Source: Aliiroseovarius sp. F20344
GTDB lineage: Bacteria > Pseudomonadota > Alphaproteobacteria > Rhodobacterales > Rhodobacteraceae
DNA length: 64,000 nt
Direction of reading: 5' to 3'
Assembly (NCBI RefSeq): GCF_023016155.1
Contig: NZ_JALKBG010000008.1
Coordinates: forward strand, 2,501 to 66,500
The translations under genes were made by a program, and so were the position numbers. Shown here in pieces: positions 29,085 through 37,984 of this stretch (position 1 is the first letter of the stretch; each line of letters starts with the position of its first letter). Below the pieces are notes generated by a model. That model saw nothing but the letters and a program-made list of their open reading frames with translations, ran no database searches and was not told where the DNA came from.

Positions 29085-30656
29085 TTATCCCGATTTCCCA
29101 TGAATTGCTGGCGTTTGACTGTCCCAATTCGGTGAAGGGACAGCAGTGATGCGATCTGCAGAGGTCTTACAGTTGCGGATCCACATCGAAGCTGCATCCA
29201 TCGGCATGGGTTTGGCAATCGCGTAACCCTGAACATGCGTACAACCCAATTCGCCCAGTTTGGCGTATTCGCCATGCGTTTCAACGCCTTCGGCGATAAC
29301 CCCGACCTGAAGCTGGTCTGACATGGTTAGAATGGCGGATACCATGTTTTGCTGATTGGGGTCCGTGTCGATATGGGTAATGAAAGAGCGGTCAATCTTG
29401 ATCCGGTTCAGAGTGAACCGTCGAATGTGAGAGATTGAAGCGTGTCCCGTGCCGAAATCGTCCAGATCAATATTGCACCCCATACGGGCCAAGGCATTGA
29501 TATTGCGTGTGATTACGTCATCCTCGTTCTGAGTGATGACCGATTCCAGAATTTCCAGAGTCAATCGTTCGGGTGAGACATCAAATCGGTCCAGATCCCA
29601 GCGGATCTTTTCGAAAAGCTTGGGGTTTGAGAGTTCTGCGGATGACAGATTGATCGAGACTGTCGGAACCTCAAGCCCTTGCCGATCCCATTCGCAGATG
29701 CTGGTCAGGCATTCGAACAGCATCACTTCGCTCAGGCGTTCCAGAAGGCCAGCCTGCGTCAGCGCAGGCAGGAACGCTCCGGGGGCGATCCATCCAAGCT
29801 TGGGGTGGTGCCAACGTACCAAAGCCTCCATGCCCGTAAGTTGTCCGGTCTGAACGCAGATCTGTGGCTGGAACCACGGGGTCATCTGCCCGGATTCAAG
29901 CGCGTCGGACAGTTCTGCTTCGGAATGTTCCGAAGGTGCCGCGCGTGGTGCCATGCCGTTGGAAAAGGCACGAATGGATCCTGAACCTGCGGCTTGTGCG
30001 TTTTGCAACGCACTCTCAGCCGCTTGAAGAAGGGATTCCCCCGTAGCCTCGGGCGCGCGTTGGGGAAGTGCAAATCCGATGCAGGCGGTTAGGTGTAGCC
30101 GGGTTTGGTCAAGGTCGATCGGGTTTGCAATCACCGCCTGCAACCGCGATGCGATTTGCAACACAACTTCAAGATCCGCGCGTGTTGAACGGTCTATGGC
30201 GATGCCAAACTGGCCGCGCCCCAGCGAACAAATCAGATCGGTCGCGCGCAGCATTGACCTTAACGCTTCGCTCAGCTGTGCTTCGATCTTGTCCTGCGCA
30301 TCCAACCCGTAGTGGTCTTCAATTTGCGCGAAGTCATCAATTTCGACGACAAGGCAGGTTTTCTCTTTCACATCGGGAGTTTCAAACCCTGCATCCAAAA
30401 GTGTGGTCAGGCGTTGGCGTAGTGGCAGATCTGTGACGGGATCCGTTGGCCATCTGTCTTTTAAGGTCGATCTTGTGAGCGCGCCGCCTAATGCAAATGT
30501 GCCGGGGAAAACGATTGCGGCCAGCAACAAAAGCGGCTCCCCGCCCCACCAATAGGCGAAAAGCATCAGGGCTGGGATTAACGCCGTAAGGTGGGGGCTG
30601 GTCAGCAGATTTCGAACAGCAGTTTTAACGGATCTTTGACCAAAGCTGGCAGCCAT
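29085..30656 (-). CDS. EAL-domain c-di-GMP phosphodiesterase with degenerate GGDEF
   Basis: 523 residues. Two membrane helices lie near the N-terminus (about 21-60). A GGDEF-like domain follows (72-230), but the signature is GRGQF at 146-150, so cyclase activity is unlikely. The EAL domain (250-490) retains E277-A-L, N336, E368, D399-D400, K420, E456 and Q476, which are the metal-binding and catalytic positions of active enzymes. It should therefore hydrolyse c-di-GMP, with the N-terminal module as a possible regulator. No diguanylate cyclase is adjacent. Confidence 0.9.
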   Translation of the reverse strand: MAASFGQRSVKTAVRNLLTSPHLTALIPALMLFAYWWGGEPLLLLAAIVFPGTFALGGALTRSTLKDRWPTDPVTDLPLRQRLTTLLDAGFETPDVKEKTCLVVEIDDFAQIEDHYGLDAQDKIEAQLSEALRSMLRATDLICSLGRGQFGIAIDRSTRADLEVVLQIASRLQAVIANPIDLDQTRLHLTACIGFALPQRAPEATGESLLQAAESALQNAQAAGSGSIRAFSNGMAPRAAPSEHSEAELSDALESGQMTPWFQPQICVQTGQLTGMEALVRWHHPKLGWIAPGAFLPALTQAGLLERLSEVMLFECLTSICEWDRQGLEVPTVSINLSSAELSNPKLFEKIRWDLDRFDVSPERLTLEILESVITQNEDDVITRNINALARMGCNIDLDDFGTGHASISHIRRFTLNRIKIDRSFITHIDTDPNQQNMVSAILTMSDQLQVGVIAEGVETHGEYAKLGELGCTHVQGYAIAKPMPMDAASMWIRNCKTSADRITAVPSPNWDSQTPAIHGKSG

Positions 30657-30773
30657 GACGGGTTCCTAAATTGATACTCCAATCGCGTCCCGGTTGTCGG
30701 GGTCGCAAGGGACAAAGTAGGAACATGTGGTCAATCAGGTGTTAACGCGCCTAGAAAAACTGCCAAAAATTAT

Positions 30774-31622
30774 TCAGGAATCTTCGCTATTTACCGGTGT
30801 ATCGCGTGTAAGGCCTGCAAAATCAAACAGTTGCGGGTCCAGAAGGTGGCTGGGGCGTGTGTTCATCAGGGCTTTGAACATGATTTGGCGACGCCCGGGG
30901 AAGTTCGATTCCCACTGATCAATGATCTTTTTAACCTGCTGACGCTGCAGCCCGTCCTGCGATCCACAGAGGTCGCACGGGATGATGGGATAGTTCATCT
31001 GGGCAGCGAATCTTTCGCAGTCTTCTTCGGCGACATGGGCAAGAGGGCGATAAACAAGCAGATCGCCTTCTTCATTCACCAATTTCGGAGGCATCGTTGC
31101 AAGACGTCCACCGTGAAAGAGATTCATAAAAAACGTCTCTAAGATGTCGTCGCGGTGGTGTCCCAATACAACGGCCGAGCAGCCCTCCTCGCGGGCAATG
31201 CGATATAGATTGCCACGACGCAAGCGCGCGCAAAGAGAACAAAACGTGCGGCCCTGCGGGATCTTGTCCATGACGATCGAATAGGTGTCTTCGTATTCAA
31301 TCCGGTGCGGAACATGCATCTTTTCAAGGAATTCCGGCAGCACGGTGGCCGGAAATCCGGGTTGGCCCTGATCAAGGTTGCAGGCCAGAATCTCGACCGG
31401 CAACACGCCGCGCCACTGCAGTTCGTAAAGCGCGGCGAGCATCGTATAGCTGTCTTTGCCACCTGACAGGCAGACCAACCACTTCGCCCCACGTTCGACC
31501 ATGCCGTATTGGTCCAAGGCCTCGCGCACATTTCGCATGATGCGCTTACGCAGCTTCTTGAACTCGGTGGTCGAGGGCGCGCCGTGAAACAGCGGGTGGA
31601 TATCGTCTAGGTCGTCCAACAT
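30774..31622 (-). CDS. ttcA: tRNA 2-thiocytidine synthetase TtcA
   Basis: 282 residues. It thiolates C32 of certain tRNAs using ATP and a 4Fe-4S cluster. The PP-loop SGGKDS is at 53-58. Two Cys pairs are present, C128-x2-C131 (CSLC) and C216-x2-C219 (CDLC), which is diagnostic for TtcA in contrast to TilS. The start is at 31622 with the N-terminal [12 protein letters not shown]. The 189-bp gap upstream has no convincing gene. Confidence 0.94.
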   Translation of the reverse strand: MLDDLDDIHPLFHGAPSTTEFKKLRKRIMRNVREALDQYGMVERGAKWLVCLSGGKDSYTMLAALYELQWRGVLPVEILACNLDQGQPGFPATVLPEFLEKMHVPHRIEYEDTYSIVMDKIPQGRTFCSLCARLRRGNLYRIAREEGCSAVVLGHHRDDILETFFMNLFHGGRLATMPPKLVNEEGDLLVYRPLAHVAEEDCERFAAQMNYPIIPCDLCGSQDGLQRQQVKKIIDQWESNFPGRRQIMFKALMNTRPSHLLDPQLFDFAGLTRDTPVNSEDS

Positions 31623-31811
31623 GGGCGCGGCATAGGGGAAAACACCACGCCGGGCAAGGGTTCGTCTAACAGGTGGAGTAATAGGATTGTGCTGCCGAGG
31701 GGCAGTTTATTCTGTGCGCAGATGTGATCAGACGCAGCCCAAGTTTCTTGCAAAACAAAAGGCTGCGTCGAAGTCGGTGCGTTGGCTGCGATCTGGTTTA
31801 GGTCCATGAAA

Positions 31812-32042
31812 TTACAGCAGATGTGGTCGCTGAGATGGCAAAAGGCCGGGGTCCTCGGGTAAATTCAGATCCCGGCGCAGATGGGCGCTCAGGTCGTCCG
31901 CCTTAAGTGGCGCAGATGGACGTGCGAACAATGCCGCACGCAAAACGCGCCAGCGGCCATGACGTTCGATCAAGCCCAGAAGCGCGGATTGCAGCCGGAC
32001 AGATCTGCGCCGACGGGGTGGAAGGGTCAAAACATGGGTCAT
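31812..32042 (-). CDS. DUF1127-like small protein, copy 1
   Basis: 76 residues, basic. It is a paralogue of the next gene: both share LIxxHGxxRVLRA in the middle and DxLSxHLRRDxxLP near the end. The latter recalls the LxxDIGL-type C-terminus of DUF1127 proteins, of which the Rhodobacter representative CcaF1 is described as RNA-binding. The link is by resemblance only. It starts with MTHVLTLPPRRRR. No strong terminator or promoter separates it from the second copy. Confidence 0.7.
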   Translation of the reverse strand: MTHVLTLPPRRRRSVRLQSALLGLIERHGRWRVLRAALFARPSAPLKADDLSAHLRRDLNLPEDPGLLPSQRPHLL

Positions 32043-32154
32043 TTCCGTGTCTCCTTTTTCGCAGGTTTGAGCCTGTTGTCGGACCTCAAGTGAACTTTAG
32101 GTCAAGCGTTTTCTGACCCGCCCCGAAACAACGGGGCGGGTGCTTTGGAAAGGC

Positions 32155-32382
32155 TTACCAAAACCTGGGCCCCTCGAGGTCTGGCGGGGGGTGGCTTGGC
32201 GGAAGCCCTACGTCACGTCGCAGATGGTCGGACAGATGATCCACTTGCGGTCGTCTTGTCCGGCCTGACATGATGCGCAACGCCAGTGCACGCAGCACAC
32301 GCAGCGTTCCATGGTCGGCAATCAGATCATCCAGCAGATCGTTCAGCCGGACGGGATTGGAATGAATATTAGAGTCCATCAT
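32155..32382 (-). CDS. DUF1127-like small protein, copy 2
   Basis: 75 residues. It is similar to the 76-residue protein downstream (shared RVLRA and LSxHLRRDxGLP segments), so the two probably arose by tandem duplication. It is less basic at the N-terminus (MMDSNIHSNP). The 112-bp gap between the copies contains a GC-rich hairpin, CCGCCCCG with CGGGGCGG near 32118-32140, which may terminate or stabilise the upstream transcript. Function is not known. Confidence 0.7.
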   Translation of the reverse strand: MMDSNIHSNPVRLNDLLDDLIADHGTLRVLRALALRIMSGRTRRPQVDHLSDHLRRDVGLPPSHPPPDLEGPRFW

Positions 32383-32733
32383 GGGTTGGAAACCGGCACG
32401 GGGCCGGCCCTCTTTATATTGGGTTTGGTTAAATGAAAGCTGACGGGACGCGGAACCGCGGACGCACTGCGGCCGGGATCAGGGTTTATGTGTCAGCTGT
32501 GGGATGGCCCGGCATGCGGGCGGATCGGGGCGGTTAAGCGCGGGACAAATAAGTCACGCGGTAAGATAACCCCAAGGAGCCGCAACGTGGCATGGGCGGA
32601 GAGCGCTGATATTCGTCATGTAACGCCTCCTTCTGCTTGTGCGTTGCGATGGCGCTTGTTTAGCGCAAACGAAATGAAGCTCAAGCTTCGTGTTCAGGTT
32701 GTGGAGGGATGTGGCCCTTCGGGCACGATTGTA
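32383..32733 (-). other. 351-bp intergenic region between yidD and DUF1127-like gene
   Basis: No large gene is visible on either strand. It contains a candidate 21-codon ORF (32554-32619, minus strand), a long-range complement AGCTGAC (32438-32444) with GTCAGCT (32492-32498), and several GC-rich palindromic tracts around 32440-32465. The plus-strand ORF that crosses it runs antisense to yidD and is not credible. Confidence 0.7.
32554..32619 (-). CDS. Candidate 21-residue small ORF with ideal ribosome-binding site
   Basis: The reading frame encodes a 21-residue peptide beginning MTNISALRPCHV and ending GYLTA. It is preceded by AAGGAGG (complement of 32626-32632) with a 6-nt spacing, the strongest Shine-Dalgarno match in the region. 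It lies downstream of yidD and upstream of the DUF1127-like genes on the same strand, so it could be a leader peptide or a short independent protein. The sequence gives no function. Chance occurrence cannot be excluded. Confidence 0.35.
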   Translation of the reverse strand: MTNISALRPCHVAAPWGYLTA

Positions 32734-32982
32734 TCAGTCGTGAGTGTTACAATCGTGATCCGTGCCAGGCACAGGGTCGTAGCCACAGGACCCCCAGGGA
32801 TTGCAGCGTGCGATGCGCTTGGCGGCTATCCAGCCACCTTTAAAGGCGCCGTGTTTCTGCAAGGCTTCCAGCGCATAGGCGCTGCATGTGGGTTGATAGC
32901 GGCAGTTCCACCCCACCCACGGGCTGAAGATCAGGCGATAGGCCCGGATAGGCAGGGATAGGATGAAGGCTGCGGGGCTCAT
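32734..32982 (-). CDS. yidD: Membrane protein insertion efficiency factor YidD
   Basis: 82 residues. Small membrane-associated protein that helps YidC-dependent insertion. It has the family signature [27 protein letters not shown] and the [16 protein letters not shown] segment. Its start overlaps the rnpA stop by 4 bp. The gene order rpmH-rnpA-yidD is the normal one, but yidC is several kilobases away. Confidence 0.95.
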   Translation of the reverse strand: MSPAAFILSLPIRAYRLIFSPWVGWNCRYQPTCSAYALEALQKHGAFKGGWIAAKRIARCNPWGSCGYDPVPGTDHDCNTHD

Positions 32983-33419
32983 GATTTCTTTCGCGGGGCG
33001 TGGATCTGTTCAATGGCGCGGGCAAGGTCCGCTTTCATATCCATATAGTCACGCGACACGGTCTTTTCAGCGCGACCGATCAACACATAGTCCCAGCCGG
33101 GCTTGCCCAATCCGGGCAGAACCTCACGTGCGATGGCACGCAGACGGCGCTTGGCTCGGTTGCGAACAACCGCATTGCCGACTTTTTTCGAGCAGGTGTA
33201 CCCGATGCGGGTTTGTTCGGGTGGGGCAGTTTCGCCTTCACGTCGTTTACGTGCTTGAAGCAAGAAGGCAGGTGCAGGTGCCCGGCGGGCGCGGGCGGCG
33301 GCCAAAAAATCGCGCCGCTCTGTCAGCGTGATTAGCTTGCGATCAGGCGCGCAAACGGAAACCGCCGCAGACCCTTCGGTCTCGGCGGTTTTCATTTTGT
33401 CAGCTTTGGGCGCAGTCAT
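32979..33419 (-). CDS. rnpA: Ribonuclease P protein component
   Basis: 146 residues from the chosen start. Protein subunit of RNase P, which matures tRNA 5' ends. The signature [30 protein letters not shown] contains the RNR motif. The N-terminal 30 residues before [17 protein letters not shown] are unusual for the family; an internal start at 33395 gives a shorter protein and is equally possible. It lies 17 bp after rpmH and overlaps yidD by 4 bp. Confidence 0.93.
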   Translation of the reverse strand: MTAPKADKMKTAETEGSAAVSVCAPDRKLITLTERRDFLAAARARRAPAPAFLLQARKRREGETAPPEQTRIGYTCSKKVGNAVVRNRAKRRLRAIAREVLPGLGKPGWDYVLIGRAEKTVSRDYMDMKADLARAIEQIHAPRKKS

Positions 33420-33436
33420 GTCTGCGACCCGAGCGC

Positions 33437-33571
33437 TTATGCGCTCAGCGACTTCCGGCCACGTGCGCGGCGGGCATTCAGGATCTTGCGACCGGCTTTG
33501 GTGGCCATGCGTGAGCGAAAGCCGTGGCGGCGTTTGCGAACCAGGTTCGAAGGTTGGTATGTGCGTTTCAT
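33437..33571 (-). CDS. rpmH: 50S ribosomal protein L34
   Basis: 44 residues, the canonical length. Sequence begins [19 protein letters not shown] and ends GRKSLSA. It follows GGAGA with good spacing. It is the first gene of the rpmH-rnpA-yidD unit and has a near-consensus promoter about 65 bp upstream of the start codon. Confidence 0.98.
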   Translation of the reverse strand: MKRTYQPSNLVRKRRHGFRSRMATKAGRKILNARRARGRKSLSA

Positions 33572-33634
33572 CGCCCGTCTCCGTTAATGCTCCCAATCCC
33601 GGTGGATTCGGAGCGTGAGTTATTCGAAGCCCGG

Positions 33635-33663
33635 TCTATAGGGGTCATTCGGGGGCAAGTCAA
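33635..33663 (-). promoter_or_regulatory. rpmH promoter
   Basis: On the minus strand: TTGACT (complement of 33658-33663), 17-bp spacer, TATAGA (complement of 33635-33640). It lies about 64 bp upstream of the rpmH start in the 260-bp gap toward the divergently arranged TVP38 gene. This is the best sigma70-type match noticed in the window. Confidence 0.8.
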
Positions 33664-33832
33664 ATGCCTGATGAAATATTTTCGCCCCTTTTGTTACATC
33701 GATATCCGTTTTCTTCACCACCGTTCAAGCAAGCGTGAGGTGGGTGGGCAAGGCAGGTCTTTGCGCTCATGTTGCTGGCAACCCAACGCGGCTTTGCTGC
33801 CTCTATGCCAAACCGGCACGGAAAGATACTTG

Positions 33833-34573
33833 ATGATGACCGAACCCGATGCGGATATCCAGAAGCCTGCGCAAAACGCGCTTCTTCGCCGCCTGCCCCT
33901 GATTGCGATTCTAAGCGTTGCCGTAATCGGAGCCTTTACACTGCGTGACTATCTGAGTTTCGAGACCTTGGCGCAAAACCGCGAGGCGTTGTTGGCCTTC
34001 CGGGATGCAAACTACCTGCTGACGGTTGGCGCGTTCATCGCGGCCTATGTCGTCATCGTCGGCTTCTCGCTGCCGGGCGCGACCATTGCGACGCTGACCG
34101 GAGGCTTCCTGTTTGCGACCTTTCCGGGCGTGCTCTTTAACGTGACCGCAGCCACGATTGGCGCGACGATCATCTTTCTGGCCGCCCGCTGGGGGCTGGG
34201 CGAGAAGCTGGCCGCCAAAATGGAAGGCAGCGAAGGCGCGGTGAAGAATATCAAAGACGGGATCGACGAAAATCAGTGGTCGGTTCTGTTCCTCATCCGC
34301 CTTGTGCCAGCCGTGCCGTTCTTCGTGGCCAACCTGATCCCCGCTTTGGTCGGTGTGCCACTTCACCGTTTTGTGGTGTCCACCTTCCTTGGCATTATCC
34401 CCGGCGGGCTGGTCTATACATCTGTCGGTGCCGGATTGGGCGAGGTTTTTGCCCGTGGCGAAACCCCGGATCTGGGTATTATCTTTGAACCGCACATCCT
34501 GCTACCCATGCTGGGTTTGGCCGCGTTGGCTGCCCTGCCGATGGTGCTGAAGCTTTTCAAGAAGGACGCCTGA
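33833..34573 (+). CDS. TVP38/TMEM64 family membrane protein
   Basis: 246 residues, polytopic, related to DedA/SNARE-associated (VTT) proteins of the inner membrane. The characteristic block GFSLPGATIATLTGGFLFATFPGVLFNVTAATIGATIIFLAARW and the LIRLVPAVPFFVANLIPALVGVP motif (with conserved Pro-rich turns) are present. These proteins are linked to lipid scrambling or solute movement. The long ORF from 33524 is rejected because its first 100 codons run through rpmH antisense; ATG 33833 (or 33836) follows GAAAG. The gene lies 1 bp from the next one. Confidence 0.87.
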   Translation: MMTEPDADIQKPAQNALLRRLPLIAILSVAVIGAFTLRDYLSFETLAQNREALLAFRDANYLLTVGAFIAAYVVIVGFSLPGATIATLTGGFLFATFPGVLFNVTAATIGATIIFLAARWGLGEKLAAKMEGSEGAVKNIKDGIDENQWSVLFLIRLVPAVPFFVANLIPALVGVPLHRFVVSTFLGIIPGGLVYTSVGAGLGEVFARGETPDLGIIFEPHILLPMLGLAALAALPMVLKLFKKDA

Positions 34574-34574
34574 T

Positions 34575-35945
34575 ATGGCCGAACGAATCAAAACAGATGT
34601 CTGCATCATTGGTGCGGGCTCAGGCGGGCTTTCGGTTGCAGCGGGGGCCGTTCAGATGGGGGCGTCCGTTGTGCTTCTTGAAGGTCACAAGATGGGCGGA
34701 GATTGCCTGAACTATGGCTGCGTGCCGTCAAAGGCGCTCTTGCACGCTGGTAAAACCGCGATGGGCTGGGATGAAGCACATGAGCATGTGCGCCAAACCA
34801 TCGCGACCATCGAGCCTCACGATTCAGTCGAACGGTTCGAGGGGTTGGGCGTGCGCGTCATCACGGAATACGGTCAGTTCATCTCGCCCAAGGAAGTACG
34901 AGCTGGCAACTATGTCATCGAGGCACGCCGTTTCGTAATCTCGACGGGCTCGTCCCCCTTCGTACCCCCTATCCCGGGGATCGAGAACGTGCCCTATGAG
35001 ACAAATGAAACGATTTTTGAGCTGAAGGAAAAGCCGGATCATCTTTTGATTATCGGCGGTGGTCCCATTGGCATGGAAATGGCGCAGGCGCACCGTCGTC
35101 TGGGTTGTGAGGTCACCGTAATCGAGGGCATGAAGGCGCTGGGCCGGGATGATCTCGAGATGGCAGCGCAGGTGCTCGACGCGCTACGAGGTGAAGGCAT
35201 CGCCATTGAAGAAGACGCAATGGCCGCCGAAATCCGCGGCAAAGCCGGTGCGATCGAGGTCGAGGCCAAGGATGGCCGTATCTTCAAAGGCACGCATCTT
35301 CTGATGGCCGTGGGGCGCAAAGCCAATACGGACAAACTGAACCTTGAAGTGGCAGGGATTGAACCCACCCGAACTGGCATCAAGGTCGACGCCAGCCTGC
35401 GCACGACGAACAAGAAAGTTTACGCCATCGGGGACGTCGCGGGCGGACTGCAATTTACCCATGTGGCGGGCTACCATGCAGGCGTGATCATCCGATCTAT
35501 GCTGTTTGGACTGCCGTCGAAACAACGCACGGATCACATTCCTTGGGCCACTTATACATCGCCCGAGATGGCGCAGATCGGTCTGACTGAAGAACAAGCC
35601 AAGGACGCCCATGGTGACAAGATGGAGGTGGCGCGTTTCGACTTTGCGGGCAATGACCGCGCGATTGCGACCCAGCAAACAAAGGGCTTGATCAAGGTGA
35701 TGATCGTCAAAGGTCGCCCGGTGGGGGTCTCGATTATCGGTCCCGGCGCAGGCGAGATGATCACTTTGTGGGCGCTTGCCATGGCCAACCGTTTGAAAAT
35801 GGGGCAGATTGCAGCGATGGTTGCGCCATATCCGACGATGGCGGAAATCAGCAAACGGGCGGCGGGGGCCTATTTCTCGCCTCGGCTCTTTGATAGTCCT
35901 ATGGTGAAGCGGGTCGTGGGTTTCGTGCAGAAATTCATCCCGTGA
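34575..35945 (+). CDS. FAD-dependent pyridine nucleotide-disulfide oxidoreductase, MerA-like
   Basis: 456 residues. FAD-binding motif IIGAGSGGLSVA at the start, redox-active pair C-x4-C in GGDCLNYGCVPSKALLH, NAD-binding GGGPIGMEMA, and a C-terminal dimerisation domain. The usual HxxxxE of dihydrolipoamide dehydrogenase is APYPTMAE: Tyr replaces the catalytic His, as in mercuric reductase. The C-terminal CysCys pair of MerA is absent, as is a MerA N-terminal HMA domain. So it is a MerA/lipoamide-type enzyme with an unknown substrate. It is coupled to the TVP38 gene by a 1-bp gap; this pairing is recurrent and suggests a joint role at the membrane. Confidence 0.85.
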   Translation: MAERIKTDVCIIGAGSGGLSVAAGAVQMGASVVLLEGHKMGGDCLNYGCVPSKALLHAGKTAMGWDEAHEHVRQTIATIEPHDSVERFEGLGVRVITEYGQFISPKEVRAGNYVIEARRFVISTGSSPFVPPIPGIENVPYETNETIFELKEKPDHLLIIGGGPIGMEMAQAHRRLGCEVTVIEGMKALGRDDLEMAAQVLDALRGEGIAIEEDAMAAEIRGKAGAIEVEAKDGRIFKGTHLLMAVGRKANTDKLNLEVAGIEPTRTGIKVDASLRTTNKKVYAIGDVAGGLQFTHVAGYHAGVIIRSMLFGLPSKQRTDHIPWATYTSPEMAQIGLTEEQAKDAHGDKMEVARFDFAGNDRAIATQQTKGLIKVMIVKGRPVGVSIIGPGAGEMITLWALAMANRLKMGQIAAMVAPYPTMAEISKRAAGAYFSPRLFDSPMVKRVVGFVQKFIP

Positions 35946-35968
35946 TGTGAACTGGCGAGGACGCAGCG

Positions 35969-37351
35969 GTGTTCAATACTCTTTCCGGCCGTTTTTTGAT
36001 CCTGACGACCCTGTTCGTCATGCTGGCCGAGATTTTGATCTTCGTGCCTTCCGTCGCGCGTTTCCGCGCCGATTATCTGCAAGACCGTTTGGAACGGGCG
36101 CAGATTGCATCGCTGGCCCTGTTGGCCGATGACATGATCGCACCAGAGCTGGAAGCCGAGCTTCTGGAAAACGCCGAGGTCTATAACGTCGTGTTGCGCC
36201 GCGATGAAATGCGCGAACTGATGTTGTCGTCGACGCCACCTGGGGCTGTCACCCACGACTTTGATCTGCGTGATGCATCCGCAATGACGCTGATCCGGGA
36301 CGCCATGATGCGGCTTTTCAACACCGAGCCCGAGGTTATTCGGATCATCGGTGATCCGGTGCGCGAAGGCGGGTTGGTGATCGAAGTTACCATGTGGACC
36401 GCCAAGCTGCGCGCTGCGATGATCGATTATGGTCTGAACATCCTACTACTGTCGGCTGTCATCTCGGTTATTACGGCATTGTTGTTGTTCCTTGCGGTGC
36501 AGCGCCTGATCGTACGACCGATCAAGGGCGTCGTAGGCAATATGAAAGCTTATGCAGCCGATCCCGAGGATGCGCGCCGCATCATCTCGCCCGACACAAA
36601 TGTGACCGAGCTACGCGAGGCGGAACTGACGCTACGCTCTCTGCAAACTGATTTGACGGGCGCGTTGCGCCAAAAGGAACGGTTGGCGCAATTGGGCGGG
36701 GCCGTTGCGCGGATCAGCCATGACTTGCGCAACGTTCTGACCACGGCACAGCTTTTCGCGGACCGAATGGAAGGCAGCAACGATCCAATGGTGAAGCGGG
36801 TGGTGCCGAAGCTTTTGAACTCGATCAGTCGTGCCGTTAGCCTGTGTGAAAACACGCTTGCTTTTGGCAAGGCCGAGGAACCTGCGCCGTCGCTTGGATG
36901 GGTTAATCTGGCTGATTTGGCGGGTGACATCTTTGACAGCGAACGTCTGTCAGCAGGCGAACATGATCTGTCCTTCGCCGAAGACATTCCCATGGGGCTG
37001 ACCCTGCGTGCAGATCCCGAGCAGCTGTATCGCGTCTTATCAAACCTCGTGCGCAATGCACGCCAGGCAATTGTTGCATCCGGCAAACCCGGCGAGATCG
37101 CATTGCAAGCATTCGAGACAGATGCGGATTGGCAAATTCGCGTTGTCGATACCGGACCGGGATTGCCCAAAAATGCGCGCGAACATCTGTTCCAACCTTT
37201 TGCGGGGACCAACCGCAAGGGCGGCTCGGGCCTTGGCATGGCGATTGCCGCTGAACTGGTACGCGGCCACGGCGGCACACTGGACTTAGAGCGGACGGAT
37301 GAAGATGGAACAGCTTTTCTAGTGACCTTGCCGAAATCAATCGAAGAATAG
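35969..37351 (+). CDS. Sensor histidine kinase (orphan)
   Basis: 460 residues. Membrane helices at about 7-29 and 153-178 flank a periplasmic sensor domain of about 120 residues. A HAMP-like region follows, then HisKA with phosphoacceptor H251 in ARISHDLRN, and the ATPase domain with N363 (N-box), DTGPGL at 394-399 and GGSGLGMA at about 418-425. The start is a GTG at 35969 behind GGCGAGG. No response regulator gene is near, so the partner is elsewhere. It follows the MerA-like gene after 23 bp. Confidence 0.9.
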   Translation: MFNTLSGRFLILTTLFVMLAEILIFVPSVARFRADYLQDRLERAQIASLALLADDMIAPELEAELLENAEVYNVVLRRDEMRELMLSSTPPGAVTHDFDLRDASAMTLIRDAMMRLFNTEPEVIRIIGDPVREGGLVIEVTMWTAKLRAAMIDYGLNILLLSAVISVITALLLFLAVQRLIVRPIKGVVGNMKAYAADPEDARRIISPDTNVTELREAELTLRSLQTDLTGALRQKERLAQLGGAVARISHDLRNVLTTAQLFADRMEGSNDPMVKRVVPKLLNSISRAVSLCENTLAFGKAEEPAPSLGWVNLADLAGDIFDSERLSAGEHDLSFAEDIPMGLTLRADPEQLYRVLSNLVRNARQAIVASGKPGEIALQAFETDADWQIRVVDTGPGLPKNAREHLFQPFAGTNRKGGSGLGMAIAAELVRGHGGTLDLERTDEDGTAFLVTLPKSIEE

Positions 37352-37362
37352 TCTTCAACGAA

Positions 37363-37386
37363 AAGGGGCCGCGTGAGCGACCCCTT
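37363..37386. terminator. Bidirectional terminator between histidine kinase and fasciclin genes
   Basis: A 10-bp stem with one mismatch (37363-37372 with 37377-37386) and a GTGA loop, located between two converging genes. A second small hairpin (CCCAC with GTGGG) follows near 37389-37406. Confidence 0.65.
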
Positions 37387-37416
37387 ACCTGCCCACCGTG
37401 AGTGGGGGACTAAGTT

Positions 37417-37902
37417 TTAGCTTTCCGGAGGCAGGTTCACGCTGTCGATGACGTGGATAACGCCATTTGACGTTTCGATGTCTGCTGACACCACATTTGC
37501 ACCTTGGACAGTGACACCCGACATGGTGCCGATTTTGACTTCGGACCCTTGTACGGTTGCGGCCATCATGCCGTCAGACAGATCGCCTGACATTACTTTG
37601 CCCGGGACTACGTGATAGGTCAGGATCGACACGAGTTTGTCTTTGTTCTCGGGCATCAGCAGTGTTTCGACGGTACCTTCCGGAAGCGCGGCGAACGCGT
37701 CATCGGTTGGGGCGAAAACTGTGAACGGGCCCTCACCCTTCAGGGTGTCGACAAGGCCTGCAGCTTGAACCGCTGCAACAAGAGTGGTGAAGCTACCAGC
37801 AGCAACGGCTGTGTCCACAATGTCTTTCGAATGACCATCTGCGAATGCGGGGGCACTGAATGCAGCGGTGGCGGCGAGGGCAATAAATGTACGACGAAGC
37901 AT
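37417..37902 (-). CDS. Fasciclin (FAS1) domain secreted protein
   Basis: 161 residues. A signal peptide covers about 1-21 (ends FADGHS). One FAS1 domain follows, with the [15 protein letters not shown] motif and the conserved [13 protein letters not shown] and [12 protein letters not shown] blocks. FAS1 proteins are adhesion-type or stress-related extracytoplasmic proteins; the specific role is unknown. The start at 37902 ([10 protein letters not shown]) follows GGAGA; a start four codons upstream is possible but less likely. Confidence 0.9.
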   Translation of the reverse strand: MLRRTFIALAATAAFSAPAFADGHSKDIVDTAVAAGSFTTLVAAVQAAGLVDTLKGEGPFTVFAPTDDAFAALPEGTVETLLMPENKDKLVSILTYHVVPGKVMSGDLSDGMMAATVQGSEVKIGTMSGVTVQGANVVSADIETSNGVIHVIDSVNLPPES

Positions 37903-37984
37903 AACGTTCTCCATGTTGTTTGATACAAGGAGTACGCGTGCCCTCTTAGGTCAGATCACTACAGCCGATGACGTTTCCGTGATC

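Noticed and set aside
31607-31807. 66-codon minus-strand ORF just upstream of ttcA
   Set aside because: It overlaps the ttcA start out of frame, has no ribosome-binding site that I could see and no recognisable family; it may be part of the leader.
32488-32961. 157-codon plus-strand ORF
   Set aside because: Runs antisense to yidD and through the intergenic region; composition looks like a shadow reading frame.
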